Assembly (NCBI RefSeq): GCF_041538045.1
Contig: NZ_JBGOSE010000006.1
Coordinates: 235,002 to 299,001, forward strand
Origin: Aliiglaciecola sp041538045
Lineage (GTDB): Bacteria > Pseudomonadota > Gammaproteobacteria > Enterobacterales > Alteromonadaceae
Length of the DNA: 64,000 nt
Reading direction: 5' to 3'
In this document: one piece after another, positions 27,730 to 37,122 of the stretch
Layout of the letters: each line of letters starts with the position of its first letter
How positions within the stretch are numbered: position 1 is the first letter of the stretch
Notes under the pieces: generated by a model
Told to the model about the DNA's origin: nothing
Databases searched by the model: none
What the model saw: the letters and a program-made list of their open reading frames with translations, nothing else
Translations under genes and position numbers: made by a program

Positions 27730-28561
27730 CAGCTAAACCCATATCACCTGCGGGCTCTTCAATATCGATGTTGGGGGGATAAAATTCGATTCTTATTTTG
27801 TTATTGTTGGGCTTTTCAATTACTTGGCATGGAGTTTTGAAAACCTGTTGCAAGCGTTGTTCTGTCAATACTTGTTTGGGTGGGCCGAAGGCTAACAACT
27901 GCCCTTGGGCAAGCAGGCATATTTTATCGCAATAGTCGGCTGCATGATTTAAGTCATGTAAGCTCATCACTATAGTAACTTTGTTGTGCTTCGCTATTTT
28001 GCGCAATAAAGATAATATTTGATGCTCATAATACACATCTAAATGGTTTATGGGTTCATCTAAAACAAATAACCCTGCTCCTTGCACCAATGCTCTAGCA
28101 ATTTGCCCTCGTTGTTGCTCGCCTCCTGATAAAGAGCTAAACAGTTGGTGGCTTTTTTCAGTCAAACCCACTTCCGCGATTGCTTGTGCAACTCTGGATT
28201 TGTGCTCAGTTGATACGCTAGAAAACATAGACTGATGGGGAAGTAAGCCCATACTAACTATTTGTTCTAAATTGAGATTGAAGACACTATTATTGAACTG
28301 GTTCACTACCGCGATTTGTTTCGCTCGGATACTTGCAGTGAAACTTTCAATTGGGGTTGTCTGCCAGAATACCTGTTGTTCAGACCGGTACTGTCCCGAG
28401 ATTAACTTCAACAAGGTGGTTTTACCCGCACCGTTAGGTCCCACAACCCCAATGATTGTCCCTTTTTCTGTCTGAAACTGTATATCAGAAAGTATCTGTT
28501 TTTCGTCAATATAGTAATTAAGATGGTTAAGTTTGAGCATTGTTGTGACAGTTTTTTCCAT
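27722..28561 (-). CDS. btuD: cobalamin ABC transporter ATPase BtuD
   Basis: 279 residues. Walker A GPNGAGKTTL, Q loop near AVVNQFNN, signature LSGGEQQRGQIARAL, Walker B LFVLDEPINHLD and switch His in MSLHDLNHA. The start is the ATG at 28561; an ATG seven codons in (28540) is possible and begins LKLNHLNYYI, closer to the usual N-terminus. First gene of btuD-btuC-btuF, about 165 nt after a cobalamin riboswitch. Riboswitch and BtuF partner favour B12 over heme or siderophore as substrate. Confidence 0.9.
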   Translation of the reverse strand: MEKTVTTMLKLNHLNYYIDEKQILSDIQFQTEKGTIIGVVGPNGAGKTTLLKLISGQYRSEQQVFWQTTPIESFTASIRAKQIAVVNQFNNSVFNLNLEQIVSMGLLPHQSMFSSVSTEHKSRVAQAIAEVGLTEKSHQLFSSLSGGEQQRGQIARALVQGAGLFVLDEPINHLDVYYEHQILSLLRKIAKHNKVTIVMSLHDLNHAADYCDKICLLAQGQLLAFGPPKQVLTEQRLQQVFKTPCQVIEKPNNNKIRIEFYPPNIDIEEPAGDMGLADV

Positions 28562-28729
28562 TCTTCTGAGTCGTTCTAGTCCGGCGATAGATTTTTGTTA
28601 GTCGAGTGCCCGCCTTCGTACCGATTTATTCGACATGAACGTTGTTGACAATAGGGGGATTCGCAATGAAATGATTACCCAAGACGATCGTGAATTCCCG
28701 CACGCTAGAAAAAAGTTATAGCTGAAGAT

Positions 28730-28850
28730 CTGGCTGGTATCTGACTCATGACTGACAATATTGCCTATCAATTACAGTTGCGGGTACAGTTTTGGATTTA
28801 CACCAAATTCCCATTTCGTTTCACTTGATGCGCAGGAAATAAAATTATCC
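28730..28850 (-). promoter_or_regulatory. cobalamin riboswitch (AdoCbl-type) upstream of btuDCF
   Basis: On the minus strand the core reads GGGAATTTGGTGTAAATCC, then AAAACTGTA, then CCCGCAACTGT (28784-28774), the near-invariant cobalamin-riboswitch block. TTTGG/CCAAA forms the P5-like stem. The 3' conserved part AGTCAGATACCAGCC is at 28746-28732. The exact 5' end is uncertain. In the family, bound adenosylcobalamin shuts off translation or transcription of B12-import genes, so btuDCF should be repressed when B12 is plentiful. The rest of 28562-28979 holds the btuD leader and the promoter region of the divergent TRAP operon. Confidence 0.88.
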
Positions 28851-28979
28851 CTTACCTAAATAAAGTGAAAAACCGAATCTAATATATAGCCAAAATATAG
28901 CAATCTTTATGCTTGCGCCCTAGCGTTATTTGCGAAAAAAACGTTTAATATCGTACAAATAGAATAATTAGACAGGTGT

Positions 28980-29519
28980 ATGGAAATGTTTAACGCCGCA
29001 TCCCTATCGCGGACCATTGACGTTTTTAACGATAATATTTGCAAATTAGTAAGCTGGTTTACGTTATTTATGGCGTTAATCACATTGTTAATTGTGGTGC
29101 TACGTTATGGTTTTGATATTGGTTGGGTTGCGATGCAGGAATCTGTTATGTATTTGCACGCCTGTGTCTTTTTATTGGGCAGTGCTCACACGTTACGGGT
29201 TAACGAACATGTTCGAGTCGACATCTTTTACAGTGGGTTTGATAAGGTTAAAAAAGCTAAAGTCGATACTTTCGGTACTCTATTTTTTATGCTGCCGGTG
29301 AATCTGTTTATATTAATAATTTGCTGGGACTACGTGACATCCTCTTGGGCCATAATGGAAGACTCACAGGCAGCTGGTGGTTTACCTGCTGTCTTTTTAC
29401 TTAAAACCTTCATACTGTTGTTCGCCGGTCTTATGGTTTTGCAAGGGATTTCCGAGTTAATTCGTAATATTAATGTCTGGTTGAATCATCCTAAAAACGC
29501 AATTACAGAGGATAAATAA
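28980..29519 (+). CDS. TRAP transporter small permease (DctQ)
   Basis: 179 residues with four membrane helices, DctQ family. It has LVSWFTLFMALITLLIVVLRYGF near the N-terminus and the family pattern WVAMQESVMYLHACVFLLGSA with RVDIFYSGF. The ATG at 28980 follows AGGTGT; a second ATG two codons on is possible. The stop TAA shares one base with the ATG of the large permease. Part of a Na+-coupled TRAP uptake system with the next two genes. Confidence 0.93.
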   Translation: MEMFNAASLSRTIDVFNDNICKLVSWFTLFMALITLLIVVLRYGFDIGWVAMQESVMYLHACVFLLGSAHTLRVNEHVRVDIFYSGFDKVKKAKVDTFGTLFFMLPVNLFILIICWDYVTSSWAIMEDSQAAGGLPAVFLLKTFILLFAGLMVLQGISELIRNINVWLNHPKNAITEDK

Positions 29520-30877
29520 TGGAATACCTCTCACTGATAATGTTTTTAGTTGTTTGTTTAACCTTATTACTGGGTTATCCCGTTGCGTACACCTTAGCGG
29601 GTACCGCTTTAATATTTGCCGGCGGTGGCGCTTTATTTGGCGTTTTTGATACCGCTTACCTGCATGCTGTGCCTAGCCGACTCTACGGCATAGTTACCAA
29701 CCAAACTTTGATTGCCGTGCCTTTATTCGTGTTTATGGGCGTCATGTTAGAAAAATCCAAAGTTGCTGAAAGACTATTAATCGCCATGGGACAAGTCTTT
29801 GGTAGGTTGAACTCAGGCTTAGCAATTTCTGTGGTTTTGGTTGGTATGTTGTTAGCAGCCAGCACTGGTATCGTCGGCGCTACCGTCGTTACCATGGGCT
29901 TGTTGTCATTACCTACCATGTTAAAACAAGGGTATTCCCCCTCATTTGCTACTGGGGCGATCTGTGCAACCGGTACCTTAGGGCAGATTATCCCTCCTTC
30001 TATTGCACTGGTTTTGTTAGGTGATGTGCTATCAAGCGCATTCCAGCAGGCTCAACTCAATATGGGGATATTCTCCCCTGAGTCGGTTTCTGTCGGGGAT
30101 CTATTTATTGGTGCCTTAGTGCCAGGTATGATTTTGGTAGGGATGTATTTACTCTATGTGGTGTTGTTTGCTCACCGCCATATTGATAAAACCATAGGCG
30201 AGGAACAGCGTGAATCAAAAGTATCCATTAATTTAGCTGGGGCCTTGTTACCGCCACTTATCCTCATATTTGTGGTCTTGGGGTCTATCTTAGGGGGATT
30301 TGCTACGCCCACTGAGGCCGCTGGAGTGGGAGCTGCAGGTGCTCTTATTTTGGGCTTAGTGCAAAAACAAGTTGATTGGAACAAGTTAAAAGAAGTCATG
30401 TTAAGCACCACTCGAGTAACTTCTATGGTGTTTCTGATTCTCATTGGTGCTTCAATATTTTCCTTAGTGTTTAGAGGCTTTGGTGGTGAAGAGTTAATTG
30501 AGCACTTTTTTGAACAGCTACCCGGAGGCACATTCAGTGCCGTGTTGCTAGTAATGGTGGTGATCTTTTTACTCGGTTTTATTCTCGATTTTATCGAAAT
30601 TACTTTTGTTGTGGTGCCTATCATTGCGCCAGTTTTGTTAGCTATGGGCGTCGATCCTATTTGGTTAGGTATAATGATTGCGGTGAATTTGCAAACTTCG
30701 TTTTTGACGCCACCTTTTGGTTTTGCATTGTTCTATTTGCGCGGAGTCGCGCCTGCGAATGTTCAGACCACTCAAATATATAAAGGCGTGATACCCTTTA
30801 TTATTATTCAATTGCTATTATTAATAGGCTTGGCTATTTGGCCGGATCTGGTAACGTGGCTGCCTTCTATGTTGTGA
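29519..30877 (+). CDS. TRAP transporter large permease (DctM)
   Basis: 452 residues with about 12 to 13 membrane segments, DctM family of elevator transporters. Conserved loops are PLFVFMGVMLEKSKVAERLL, the helical-hairpin GQIIPPSIALVLLGD and FATPTEAAGVGAAGAL. It forms the transport channel driven by the sodium gradient. Overlaps the small permease by one base, and 19 bp separate it from the binding-protein gene. Confidence 0.95.
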   Translation: MEYLSLIMFLVVCLTLLLGYPVAYTLAGTALIFAGGGALFGVFDTAYLHAVPSRLYGIVTNQTLIAVPLFVFMGVMLEKSKVAERLLIAMGQVFGRLNSGLAISVVLVGMLLAASTGIVGATVVTMGLLSLPTMLKQGYSPSFATGAICATGTLGQIIPPSIALVLLGDVLSSAFQQAQLNMGIFSPESVSVGDLFIGALVPGMILVGMYLLYVVLFAHRHIDKTIGEEQRESKVSINLAGALLPPLILIFVVLGSILGGFATPTEAAGVGAAGALILGLVQKQVDWNKLKEVMLSTTRVTSMVFLILIGASIFSLVFRGFGGEELIEHFFEQLPGGTFSAVLLVMVVIFLLGFILDFIEITFVVVPIIAPVLLAMGVDPIWLGIMIAVNLQTSFLTPPFGFALFYLRGVAPANVQTTQIYKGVIPFIIIQLLLLIGLAIWPDLVTWLPSML

Positions 30878-30896
30878 CCCTTATGGATTTATTGAA

Positions 30897-31994
30897 ATGA
30901 AAACCTTAAAACTTGTCTCATTACTTTTTAGCATCATTGCTGTTACCGCCTGCGGTGGCAAGTCGTCTTCGGATGCTGGTGCCAGTGCCTCAGAGCAGAC
31001 CTACGAATGGAAGTTAGTAACTTCGTGGCCGAAAAACTTTCCCGGGTTAGGTAGAGCCCCGGAAACATTTGCTAAAAACGTTGAGCGCATGTCTAACGGC
31101 CGCTTAAAAATTAAAGTGTTTGGTGCGGGCCAAATGGTCCCGGGGTTTGAAGTGTTTGACACTGTTTCCAGTGGGGCCGCTGAAATGGGACATTCAGGTT
31201 CTTATTATTGGAAAGGTAAAGCGCCAGCTGCACAAATTTTTACAGCTATCCCCTTTGGCATGAATGCCACTGAATTTAATGCTTGGTTGCACTATGGTGG
31301 TGGCTTAGAAATGTGGCGTGAACTCTATGCACCATTTAATTTAATTCCTTTTGCTGGTGGCAATACTGGTGTTCAAACCGCAGGTTGGTTTAAAAAAGAA
31401 ATTAACAGCGTGGAAGATTTGCAAGGTTTAAAAATGCGTATCCCAGGTTTAGGGGCTGAGGTTCTTAAAAAATTGGGTGGTATTCCTGTGGCCCTGACCG
31501 GTGGTGAGTTATTTACGTCTTTGCAATCTGGTGCCATAGATGCGACAGAATGGGTTGGCCCATACAACGATTTATCATTCGGACTTTACAAGGCGGCAAA
31601 GTATTATTATCACTCAGGTTGGCATGAGCCGGGGGCTAGTTTAGAGTTTATTGTTAACAAAAGCGCATATGAATCTTTGCCAGAAGATTTACAGGCAATA
31701 ATTGAGGTAGCCACTAGAGCCGTGAATCAAGATATGTGGGACGAGTATACAGCAGCGAATAATGATGCTGTACAAGCACTGGTTGAAACCCATGGCGTTG
31801 ATATGCGCCCTCTTCCTAAAGATGTCATTGTAGCTCTTCGTGCCGCTAGCATTGAGGTGATGCAAGAGCAATCAGCTGCCGACCCTACGTTTGCTAAAAT
31901 TTACGCGTCTTACCAAAAATTCCAAGAAGGGGTATCTAAATACCATCAAATTTCTGAAATGGAATTTTATAATAATCGACAAGCGAGAAAATAA
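30897..31994 (+). CDS. TRAP substrate-binding lipoprotein, TakP-like
   Basis: 365 residues. The lipobox AVTACGG puts a lipidated Cys at 19, so the binding protein is probably membrane-tethered rather than free. The mature part follows the TakP-type DctP proteins: WKLVTSWPKNFPGLG, GHSGSYYWKGKAPAAQ, LKMRIPGLGAEVL, GAIDATEWVGPYND and the late GWHEPG. TakP binds 2-oxo acids such as pyruvate and 2-oxobutyrate through a cation bridge. A 2-oxoacid or lactate-like ligand is therefore the best inference, not proven. It closes the dctQ-dctM-dctP-like operon. Confidence 0.92.
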   Translation: MKTLKLVSLLFSIIAVTACGGKSSSDAGASASEQTYEWKLVTSWPKNFPGLGRAPETFAKNVERMSNGRLKIKVFGAGQMVPGFEVFDTVSSGAAEMGHSGSYYWKGKAPAAQIFTAIPFGMNATEFNAWLHYGGGLEMWRELYAPFNLIPFAGGNTGVQTAGWFKKEINSVEDLQGLKMRIPGLGAEVLKKLGGIPVALTGGELFTSLQSGAIDATEWVGPYNDLSFGLYKAAKYYYHSGWHEPGASLEFIVNKSAYESLPEDLQAIIEVATRAVNQDMWDEYTAANNDAVQALVETHGVDMRPLPKDVIVALRAASIEVMQEQSAADPTFAKIYASYQKFQEGVSKYHQISEMEFYNNRQARK

Positions 31995-32153
31995 ATTAGC
32001 TGTTCAGATTTGTTGTTATGGCAATGCCTATTACAATAGAAGTTTATTCAGTGAAAGCTATACTTACGCTTTTAATAATCTTGTTTGTGATTGGGTTTTG
32101 ATAGTTAAACGGCTGTTTAAAATGTTCGGAAAAAATATTGAGGAAAATAGACT

Positions 32154-33332
32154 ATGGTAATTAAGCCCAAGGTACGTGGCTTTATCTGCACTAACGCCCA
32201 CCCTGTTGGTTGCGCTGCGAGTGTTGAAGAACAAATCGAATATGTTAAAAGTCAGGGAGATTTAGGAGAGGGACCCAAAAACGTTCTAGTGTTGGGGTGC
32301 TCAACTGGTTACGGTCTTGCATCTCGCATCGTATCGACTTTCGGTTATGGAGCCAAAACCCTTGGTGTTTGTTTTGAAAAACCACCTACAGAGCGGAAAA
32401 CTGGTACTGCGGGTTGGTATAATACGGCTGCATTTCATCAGCAAGCAAAGAGCGCTGGTATTTATGCGAAAACCATAAACGGTGATGCATTTTCCAATGA
32501 AATCAAACAACAAGTGATTGAAACTCTGAAAGCCGACATAGGTAAGATTGATTTGGTCATTTATAGTTTGGCTTCTCCTCGTAGAACCGATCCAGAAACT
32601 GGAGAAGTGTATAAGTCTACTCTTAAGCCTGTTGGACAAAACTATAAAACCAAAACCTATGATACTGATAAAGATCTAATCCACGAAATTGAATTAGAAG
32701 CTGCAAACGAAGACGAAATTGCCAATACAATTAAAGTTATGGGTGGTGAAGATTGGGAGCTTTGGTTGAATGCTTTAGCTGAAGCTGATTTGTTGGCAGA
32801 AAATTGCAAAACAACAGCCTATACCTATATTGGTAAAGAGTTAACTTGGCCTATCTACGGTCAGGCGACTATTGGCAAAGCTAAAGAAGACCTTGATCGT
32901 GCAGCCAGTGAAATTATTAAACAGCACAGTGACAAAAATGTTTCTGCTTATGTCTCATCGCTAAAAGCGTTGGTAACCCAAGCTAGTTCGGCCATTCCTG
33001 TGATGCCTTTGTACATATCATTAATTTACAAAGTAATGAAACAAGAAGGGACCCACGAAGGTTGTATCGAACAGATCACCGGCTTATTCCAGCAAAAATT
33101 ATTAGCTGATGCTCCTGAAACTGACGAAGACAATAGACTTCGTATGGATGGAAAAGAAACGAATGAAGCAACTCAAGCCGTTATTAAAGGTTTGTGGGAT
33201 CAAGTTACTCAAGATAATTTCCATGAACTGAGTGATTATGCTGGTTATCACCATGAGTTTTTGAAGTTATTTGGTTTTGACATTGAAGGTGTCGATTACG
33301 AACAGGATATCAACCCATTAATTGAGTGGTAG
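32154..33332 (+). CDS. fabV: trans-2-enoyl-ACP/CoA reductase FabV
   Basis: 392 residues, FabV family. VRGFICTNAHPVGCAASVE starts the protein. The dinucleotide site is VLGCSTGYGLASRI. The catalytic Y-x8-K is in PIYGQATIGKAK, and IDLVIYSLASPRRTDP is another hallmark. It reduces enoyl-ACP in the last step of fatty-acid elongation, mainly with NADH, and FabV enzymes are insensitive to triclosan. Start: GAGGAAAA lies 9 bases before the ATG. Followed by a terminator, so it is its own unit. Confidence 0.95.
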   Translation: MVIKPKVRGFICTNAHPVGCAASVEEQIEYVKSQGDLGEGPKNVLVLGCSTGYGLASRIVSTFGYGAKTLGVCFEKPPTERKTGTAGWYNTAAFHQQAKSAGIYAKTINGDAFSNEIKQQVIETLKADIGKIDLVIYSLASPRRTDPETGEVYKSTLKPVGQNYKTKTYDTDKDLIHEIELEAANEDEIANTIKVMGGEDWELWLNALAEADLLAENCKTTAYTYIGKELTWPIYGQATIGKAKEDLDRAASEIIKQHSDKNVSAYVSSLKALVTQASSAIPVMPLYISLIYKVMKQEGTHEGCIEQITGLFQQKLLADAPETDEDNRLRMDGKETNEATQAVIKGLWDQVTQDNFHELSDYAGYHHEFLKLFGFDIEGVDYEQDINPLIEW

Positions 33333-33364
33333 AAGATCGTTAGATTTATATTAAATAGCGTATT

Positions 33365-33400
33365 AAACCCTAATTAACGTTCGCGTGTTAGGGTTTTTAA
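33365..33400 (+). terminator. rho-independent terminator of fabV
   Basis: AAACCCTAA / TTAGGGTTT with a 14-nt loop, ending GGGTTTTTAATATTTTT. Confidence 0.8.
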
Positions 33401-33810
33401 TATTTTTAAGGGGACTTAAAAAAACCAGCGCTGCTCATAAATTGCGCTATATTTAGAAAAACCTTAATTATTATACGGAAAATCCCTATTTAGCCGTAAA
33501 TAGCGTAGCGTAAACCGGTGGATTAATGCTAAAATTCCAGAGTTTACTGACATGAGTTCCCTTATTTAGTCCATAAGTAGCTCATTTGCTCAATCATTCT
33601 CTTGCGAGGTGTGGACCAATACGGAAGTTATTTCTGTGTTCACCTGGTTAAGGATTCACACTCAACAAAAGACAAAAATAGTAGATAAGTAAGATCACCT
33701 TTGAGTTTTCAAGCGAAACTGCGGATGTCATCATTTTCGCACTTTTAAGCAGAATTCAAAATTGATATTTCTTTCACTTTAATTTTATTTTTACAAGACT
33801 GCGGTTGCAT
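33401..33810. other. leader region upstream of nqrA
   Basis: About 410 bp, no gene seen. It must contain the promoter and 5' leader of the nqr operon. I could not define a -10/-35 pair or a known riboswitch with confidence. Confidence 0.45.
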
Positions 33811-35151
33811 ATGATAAAAATCAAGCAAGGGTTAGACCTTCCTATTAAGGGGGCTCCTAACCAAACAATTCAAAACGGCCCAAGCATCACACGCGTGGCT
33901 GTATTGGGGGAAGAATATGTTGGCATGCGTCCTACCATGTTTGTTCAGGTAGACGATGTAGTTAAGAAAGGTCAGGCTCTTTTTGAAGACAAAAAGAATC
34001 CTGGTGTTCTCTTTACTGCGCCAGCAGCGGGCAAGGTAGTTGAAGTTAATCGCGGAGCAAAACGTGTTTTGCAATCTGTGGTAATTGAACTAGCTGGTGA
34101 TGAGCATGAAACCTTCGACAAATATGAAGCTAGCCAATTGAGTTCAATTGCTCGCGAAAAAGTTGAAGAGAATTTGGTTAAGTCAGGTTTGTGGGTAGCC
34201 TTAAAAACGCGTCCTTACAGCAAAGTACCTGCACTGGGAAGTGAACCAAAGTCAATTTTTGTCACTGCTATGGATACCAATCCGTTGGCGGCTGATCCTG
34301 AAGTTGTGATTGCACAGCGTAAAACCGATTTTGAAAACGGTTTAGCTGTTTTGAAACAACTTACCACAGGTTCGGTATACGTTTGTAAGGCTCCTGGTGC
34401 TGACATTCCTACTGGTTCAACTAAGGTTGAAGTAGAAGAGTTTGCTGGACCACACCCTGCGGGCTTAGCTGGCACACATATTCACTTTTTAGACGCTGTT
34501 GGTGCGAGCAAAACAGTTTGGTCAATTAACTATCAGGATGTTATGGCGTTTGGTGCGTTGTTTACATCTGGAGTGTTAAACAACCAACGTGTTATTGCAC
34601 TTGGCGGTCCAGCTGCTAAAAACCCGCGTTTGCTAAGTACCATTCTTGGTGCTGATACTGAGCAATTAGCTGCTGGCGAAACTGAAGGTGATGATGTTCG
34701 TGTTATCTCCGGTTCAGTCTTAATGGGCACAAACGCCCACGGTGTTCACGGTTTCTTGGGACGTTATCACACCCAGATTTCTTTGTTGCCTGAAGGCCAT
34801 GAGAAAAAATTCTTAGGGTGGTTAGCGCCAGGTAGTGATATGCATTCTGTTACTCGTGCTTATCTTGGACATTTGTCACCTAAAAAATTGTTTAACATGA
34901 CAACGTCGACTAACGGTTCAGATCGTTCAATGGTGCCAATCGGTAACTATGAGCGCATTATGCCGTTAGATATTTTACCAACTCTGTTGCTTCGTGACAT
35001 TATTTCTGGTGATACCGATAGTGCTCAAACTCTAGGTTGCTTAGAACTTGACGAAGAAGATTTGGCGTTGTGTACGTATGTTTGTCCGGGTAAATACAAC
35101 TACGGACCTATTCTACGTGACTGTCTCACCACCATTGAGAAAGAGGGTTAG
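33811..35151 (+). CDS. nqrA: Na+-translocating NADH:quinone reductase subunit A
   Basis: 446 residues from the ATG at 33811, the length of Vibrio NqrA; a TTG two codons earlier is less likely. Soluble cytoplasmic subunit involved in quinone binding and reduction. MIKIKQGLDLPIKGAPNQTI, the GPHPAGLAGTHIHFLDAVG segment and the C-terminal LCTYVCPGKYNYGPILRDCL are diagnostic. First gene of nqrABCDEF, the respiratory sodium pump that couples NADH oxidation to Na+ export. The spacing to nqrB is 3 bp. Confidence 0.97.
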   Translation: MIKIKQGLDLPIKGAPNQTIQNGPSITRVAVLGEEYVGMRPTMFVQVDDVVKKGQALFEDKKNPGVLFTAPAAGKVVEVNRGAKRVLQSVVIELAGDEHETFDKYEASQLSSIAREKVEENLVKSGLWVALKTRPYSKVPALGSEPKSIFVTAMDTNPLAADPEVVIAQRKTDFENGLAVLKQLTTGSVYVCKAPGADIPTGSTKVEVEEFAGPHPAGLAGTHIHFLDAVGASKTVWSINYQDVMAFGALFTSGVLNNQRVIALGGPAAKNPRLLSTILGADTEQLAAGETEGDDVRVISGSVLMGTNAHGVHGFLGRYHTQISLLPEGHEKKFLGWLAPGSDMHSVTRAYLGHLSPKKLFNMTTSTNGSDRSMVPIGNYERIMPLDILPTLLLRDIISGDTDSAQTLGCLELDEEDLALCTYVCPGKYNYGPILRDCLTTIEKEG

Positions 35152-35154
35152 GTC

Positions 35155-36363
35155 ATGGGATTAAAAGCCTATTTAGAAAAAATAGAACCGAATTTCGAAG
35201 CCGGTGGTAAATATGAAAAGTTTTACGCGCTTTATGAAGCTGCAGCAACTATCTTTTACACGCCAGGTAAAGTAAACAAAGCATCAACACATGTTCGTGA
35301 CAGCATTGATCTTAAGCGCATCATGATCATGGTTTGGATGGCAACCTTTCCAGCTATGTTTTACGGTATGTATAACGTAGGTGCACAAGCTCATGAAGCT
35401 TTATTGCTTGGCGCTGGCACATTACCTGATATCTGGCAGGCTAATTTGTTTTCCGCCTTGGGTGGTCAAATTGGTGTTGAAGGCACAGGCTGGTTAGGCA
35501 TGATGTCTTACGGTGCTTGTTTCTTTCTTCCTATTTACGCCACTGTGTTTATTGTTGGTGGTTTTTGGGAAGTGTTATTTGCATCTGTACGTAAACACGA
35601 AATAAACGAAGGTTTCTTCGTTACCTCAGTGCTCTTTGCATTGACGCTACCAGCCACTATTCCTTTATGGCAAGTTGCTTTAGGTATCACCTTCGGTGTG
35701 GTAATTGCCAAAGAAGTATTCGGTGGAACTGGTCGTAACTTCCTTAACCCAGCCTTGTCTGGTCGTGCTTTCTTATATTTTGCTTATCCGGCGCAAATCT
35801 CTGGTGACCAAATTTGGGTTGCTGCAGATGGATACTCTGGTGCAACTTGGTTAAGTAAAGCTGCATCCGGTGAGATGGACTATACCAATATGGACCTATG
35901 GTGGAATTCTTTCTTCGGAAACATCCCAGGTTCTGTAGGTGAAGTATCTACCCTTGCGATAATGCTTGGTGGACTCTTTATTATTTACATGCGTATTGCT
36001 TCTTGGCGCATTGTGTTGGGTGTGCTTCTAGGTGTTGCTTTCTTTGCATCCCTACTGAACTTTGTAGACAGCAGTACTAACCCAATGTTCGCTATGCCTT
36101 GGTACTGGCATATGGTAACTGGCGGTTTGGCCTTTGGTATGTTCTTCATGGCAACTGACCCAGTATCAGCTTCATTTACCAACAAAGCTAAGTGGGCATA
36201 TGGCTTCTTAATCGGGTTTATGACAGTGATGATTCGTGTCCTTAACCCAGCATTCCCTGAAGGGGTTATGCTAGCCATATTATTTGCAAATTTATGGGCG
36301 CCACTATTCGATTATTTCGTGGCTCAAAGTAACATTAAGCGGAGGGTTGCTCGTGTCGGATAA
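35155..36363 (+). CDS. nqrB: Na+-translocating NADH:quinone reductase subunit B
   Basis: 402 residues, about ten membrane helices. GGTGRNFLNPALSGRAFLYFAYP and the SGAT motif in GYSGATWLSK provide the Thr to which ApbE attaches FMN by a phosphoester bond. A second flavin (riboflavin) binds in the family. The 3' end overlaps nqrC by 11 bp. Confidence 0.97.
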   Translation: MGLKAYLEKIEPNFEAGGKYEKFYALYEAAATIFYTPGKVNKASTHVRDSIDLKRIMIMVWMATFPAMFYGMYNVGAQAHEALLLGAGTLPDIWQANLFSALGGQIGVEGTGWLGMMSYGACFFLPIYATVFIVGGFWEVLFASVRKHEINEGFFVTSVLFALTLPATIPLWQVALGITFGVVIAKEVFGGTGRNFLNPALSGRAFLYFAYPAQISGDQIWVAADGYSGATWLSKAASGEMDYTNMDLWWNSFFGNIPGSVGEVSTLAIMLGGLFIIYMRIASWRIVLGVLLGVAFFASLLNFVDSSTNPMFAMPWYWHMVTGGLAFGMFFMATDPVSASFTNKAKWAYGFLIGFMTVMIRVLNPAFPEGVMLAILFANLWAPLFDYFVAQSNIKRRVARVG

Positions 36364-37111
36364 GAAAAAAGAAACCTTAGGCGGAACTATTGGTGTTGTT
36401 GTTGCCGTATGTTTGGTTTGTTCAGTTGTAGTGTCTGGCGCAGCGGTAGGTTTGCGTGAAATGCAACAAACAAACGCTGCTAACGATAAGCGTAGCAATA
36501 TATTACAAGCTGCTGGCCTCGAAACTACAGTTGACTGTGACGTACCTTGTACCTTTGATAAGTTTGTAACTGAGCGTTTCGTCGATTTAGAAACGGGTGA
36601 ATATGTTGAAGTTGAAGAAGACTTTGATATGTACAAAGCAGCTAAACAAGAAGCGTACAGTGTTAAAGTTGAAAATAGCAATGTTGGTTTTCAGCGTCGT
36701 TCAAGTGTTGCAAGCGTTTACTTAATTGAAAATGAAGCCAATGAAGTTACTCGTATTGTATTACCTGTCCATGGTTCAGGTTTATGGGATTTGATGTACG
36801 GATTCCTTGCTATTGATGCTGACGGTAACACCGTTCGTGAATTGGTTTACTATCAGCAAAAAGAAACTCCCGGACTAGGCGGTGAAGTGCAAAACCCAAG
36901 CTGGAAAGCGAAGTGGGACGGCAAAAAACTGTTTAAAGATGGCGATGTAGCAATTCAAGTTAAGAAAAATGCAGGGTCTAATAATGACTATGCGGTTGAT
37001 GCGCTATCTGGTGCAACCTTAACTAGTAATGGTGTGCAGAACACATTGACATATTGGTTGGGTGAGAATGGTTATGGACCATACCTTAAAAATCAGACTT
37101 GGAAATCATAG
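36353..37111 (+). CDS. nqrC: Na+-translocating NADH:quinone reductase subunit C
   Basis: 252 residues with a GTG start at 36353, 6 bases after GGAGGG; the reading frame upstream lies inside nqrB. One N-terminal membrane anchor, then a periplasmic FMN domain. The flavinylation motif is SGAT in DALSGATLTSNGVQ near the C-terminus. ETPGLGGEVQNPSWKAKW is a family block. It passes electrons between NqrF/D/E and NqrB. Confidence 0.96.
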   Translation: MSDKKKETLGGTIGVVVAVCLVCSVVVSGAAVGLREMQQTNAANDKRSNILQAAGLETTVDCDVPCTFDKFVTERFVDLETGEYVEVEEDFDMYKAAKQEAYSVKVENSNVGFQRRSSVASVYLIENEANEVTRIVLPVHGSGLWDLMYGFLAIDADGNTVRELVYYQQKETPGLGGEVQNPSWKAKWDGKKLFKDGDVAIQVKKNAGSNNDYAVDALSGATLTSNGVQNTLTYWLGENGYGPYLKNQTWKS

Positions 37112-37122
37112 GGCGAAGCACA

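Noticed and set aside
31891..32160. 89-codon ORF across the end of the TRAP binding protein and the fabV leader
   Set aside because: Starts inside dctP-like coding sequence in another frame and overlaps the fabV start; no domain.
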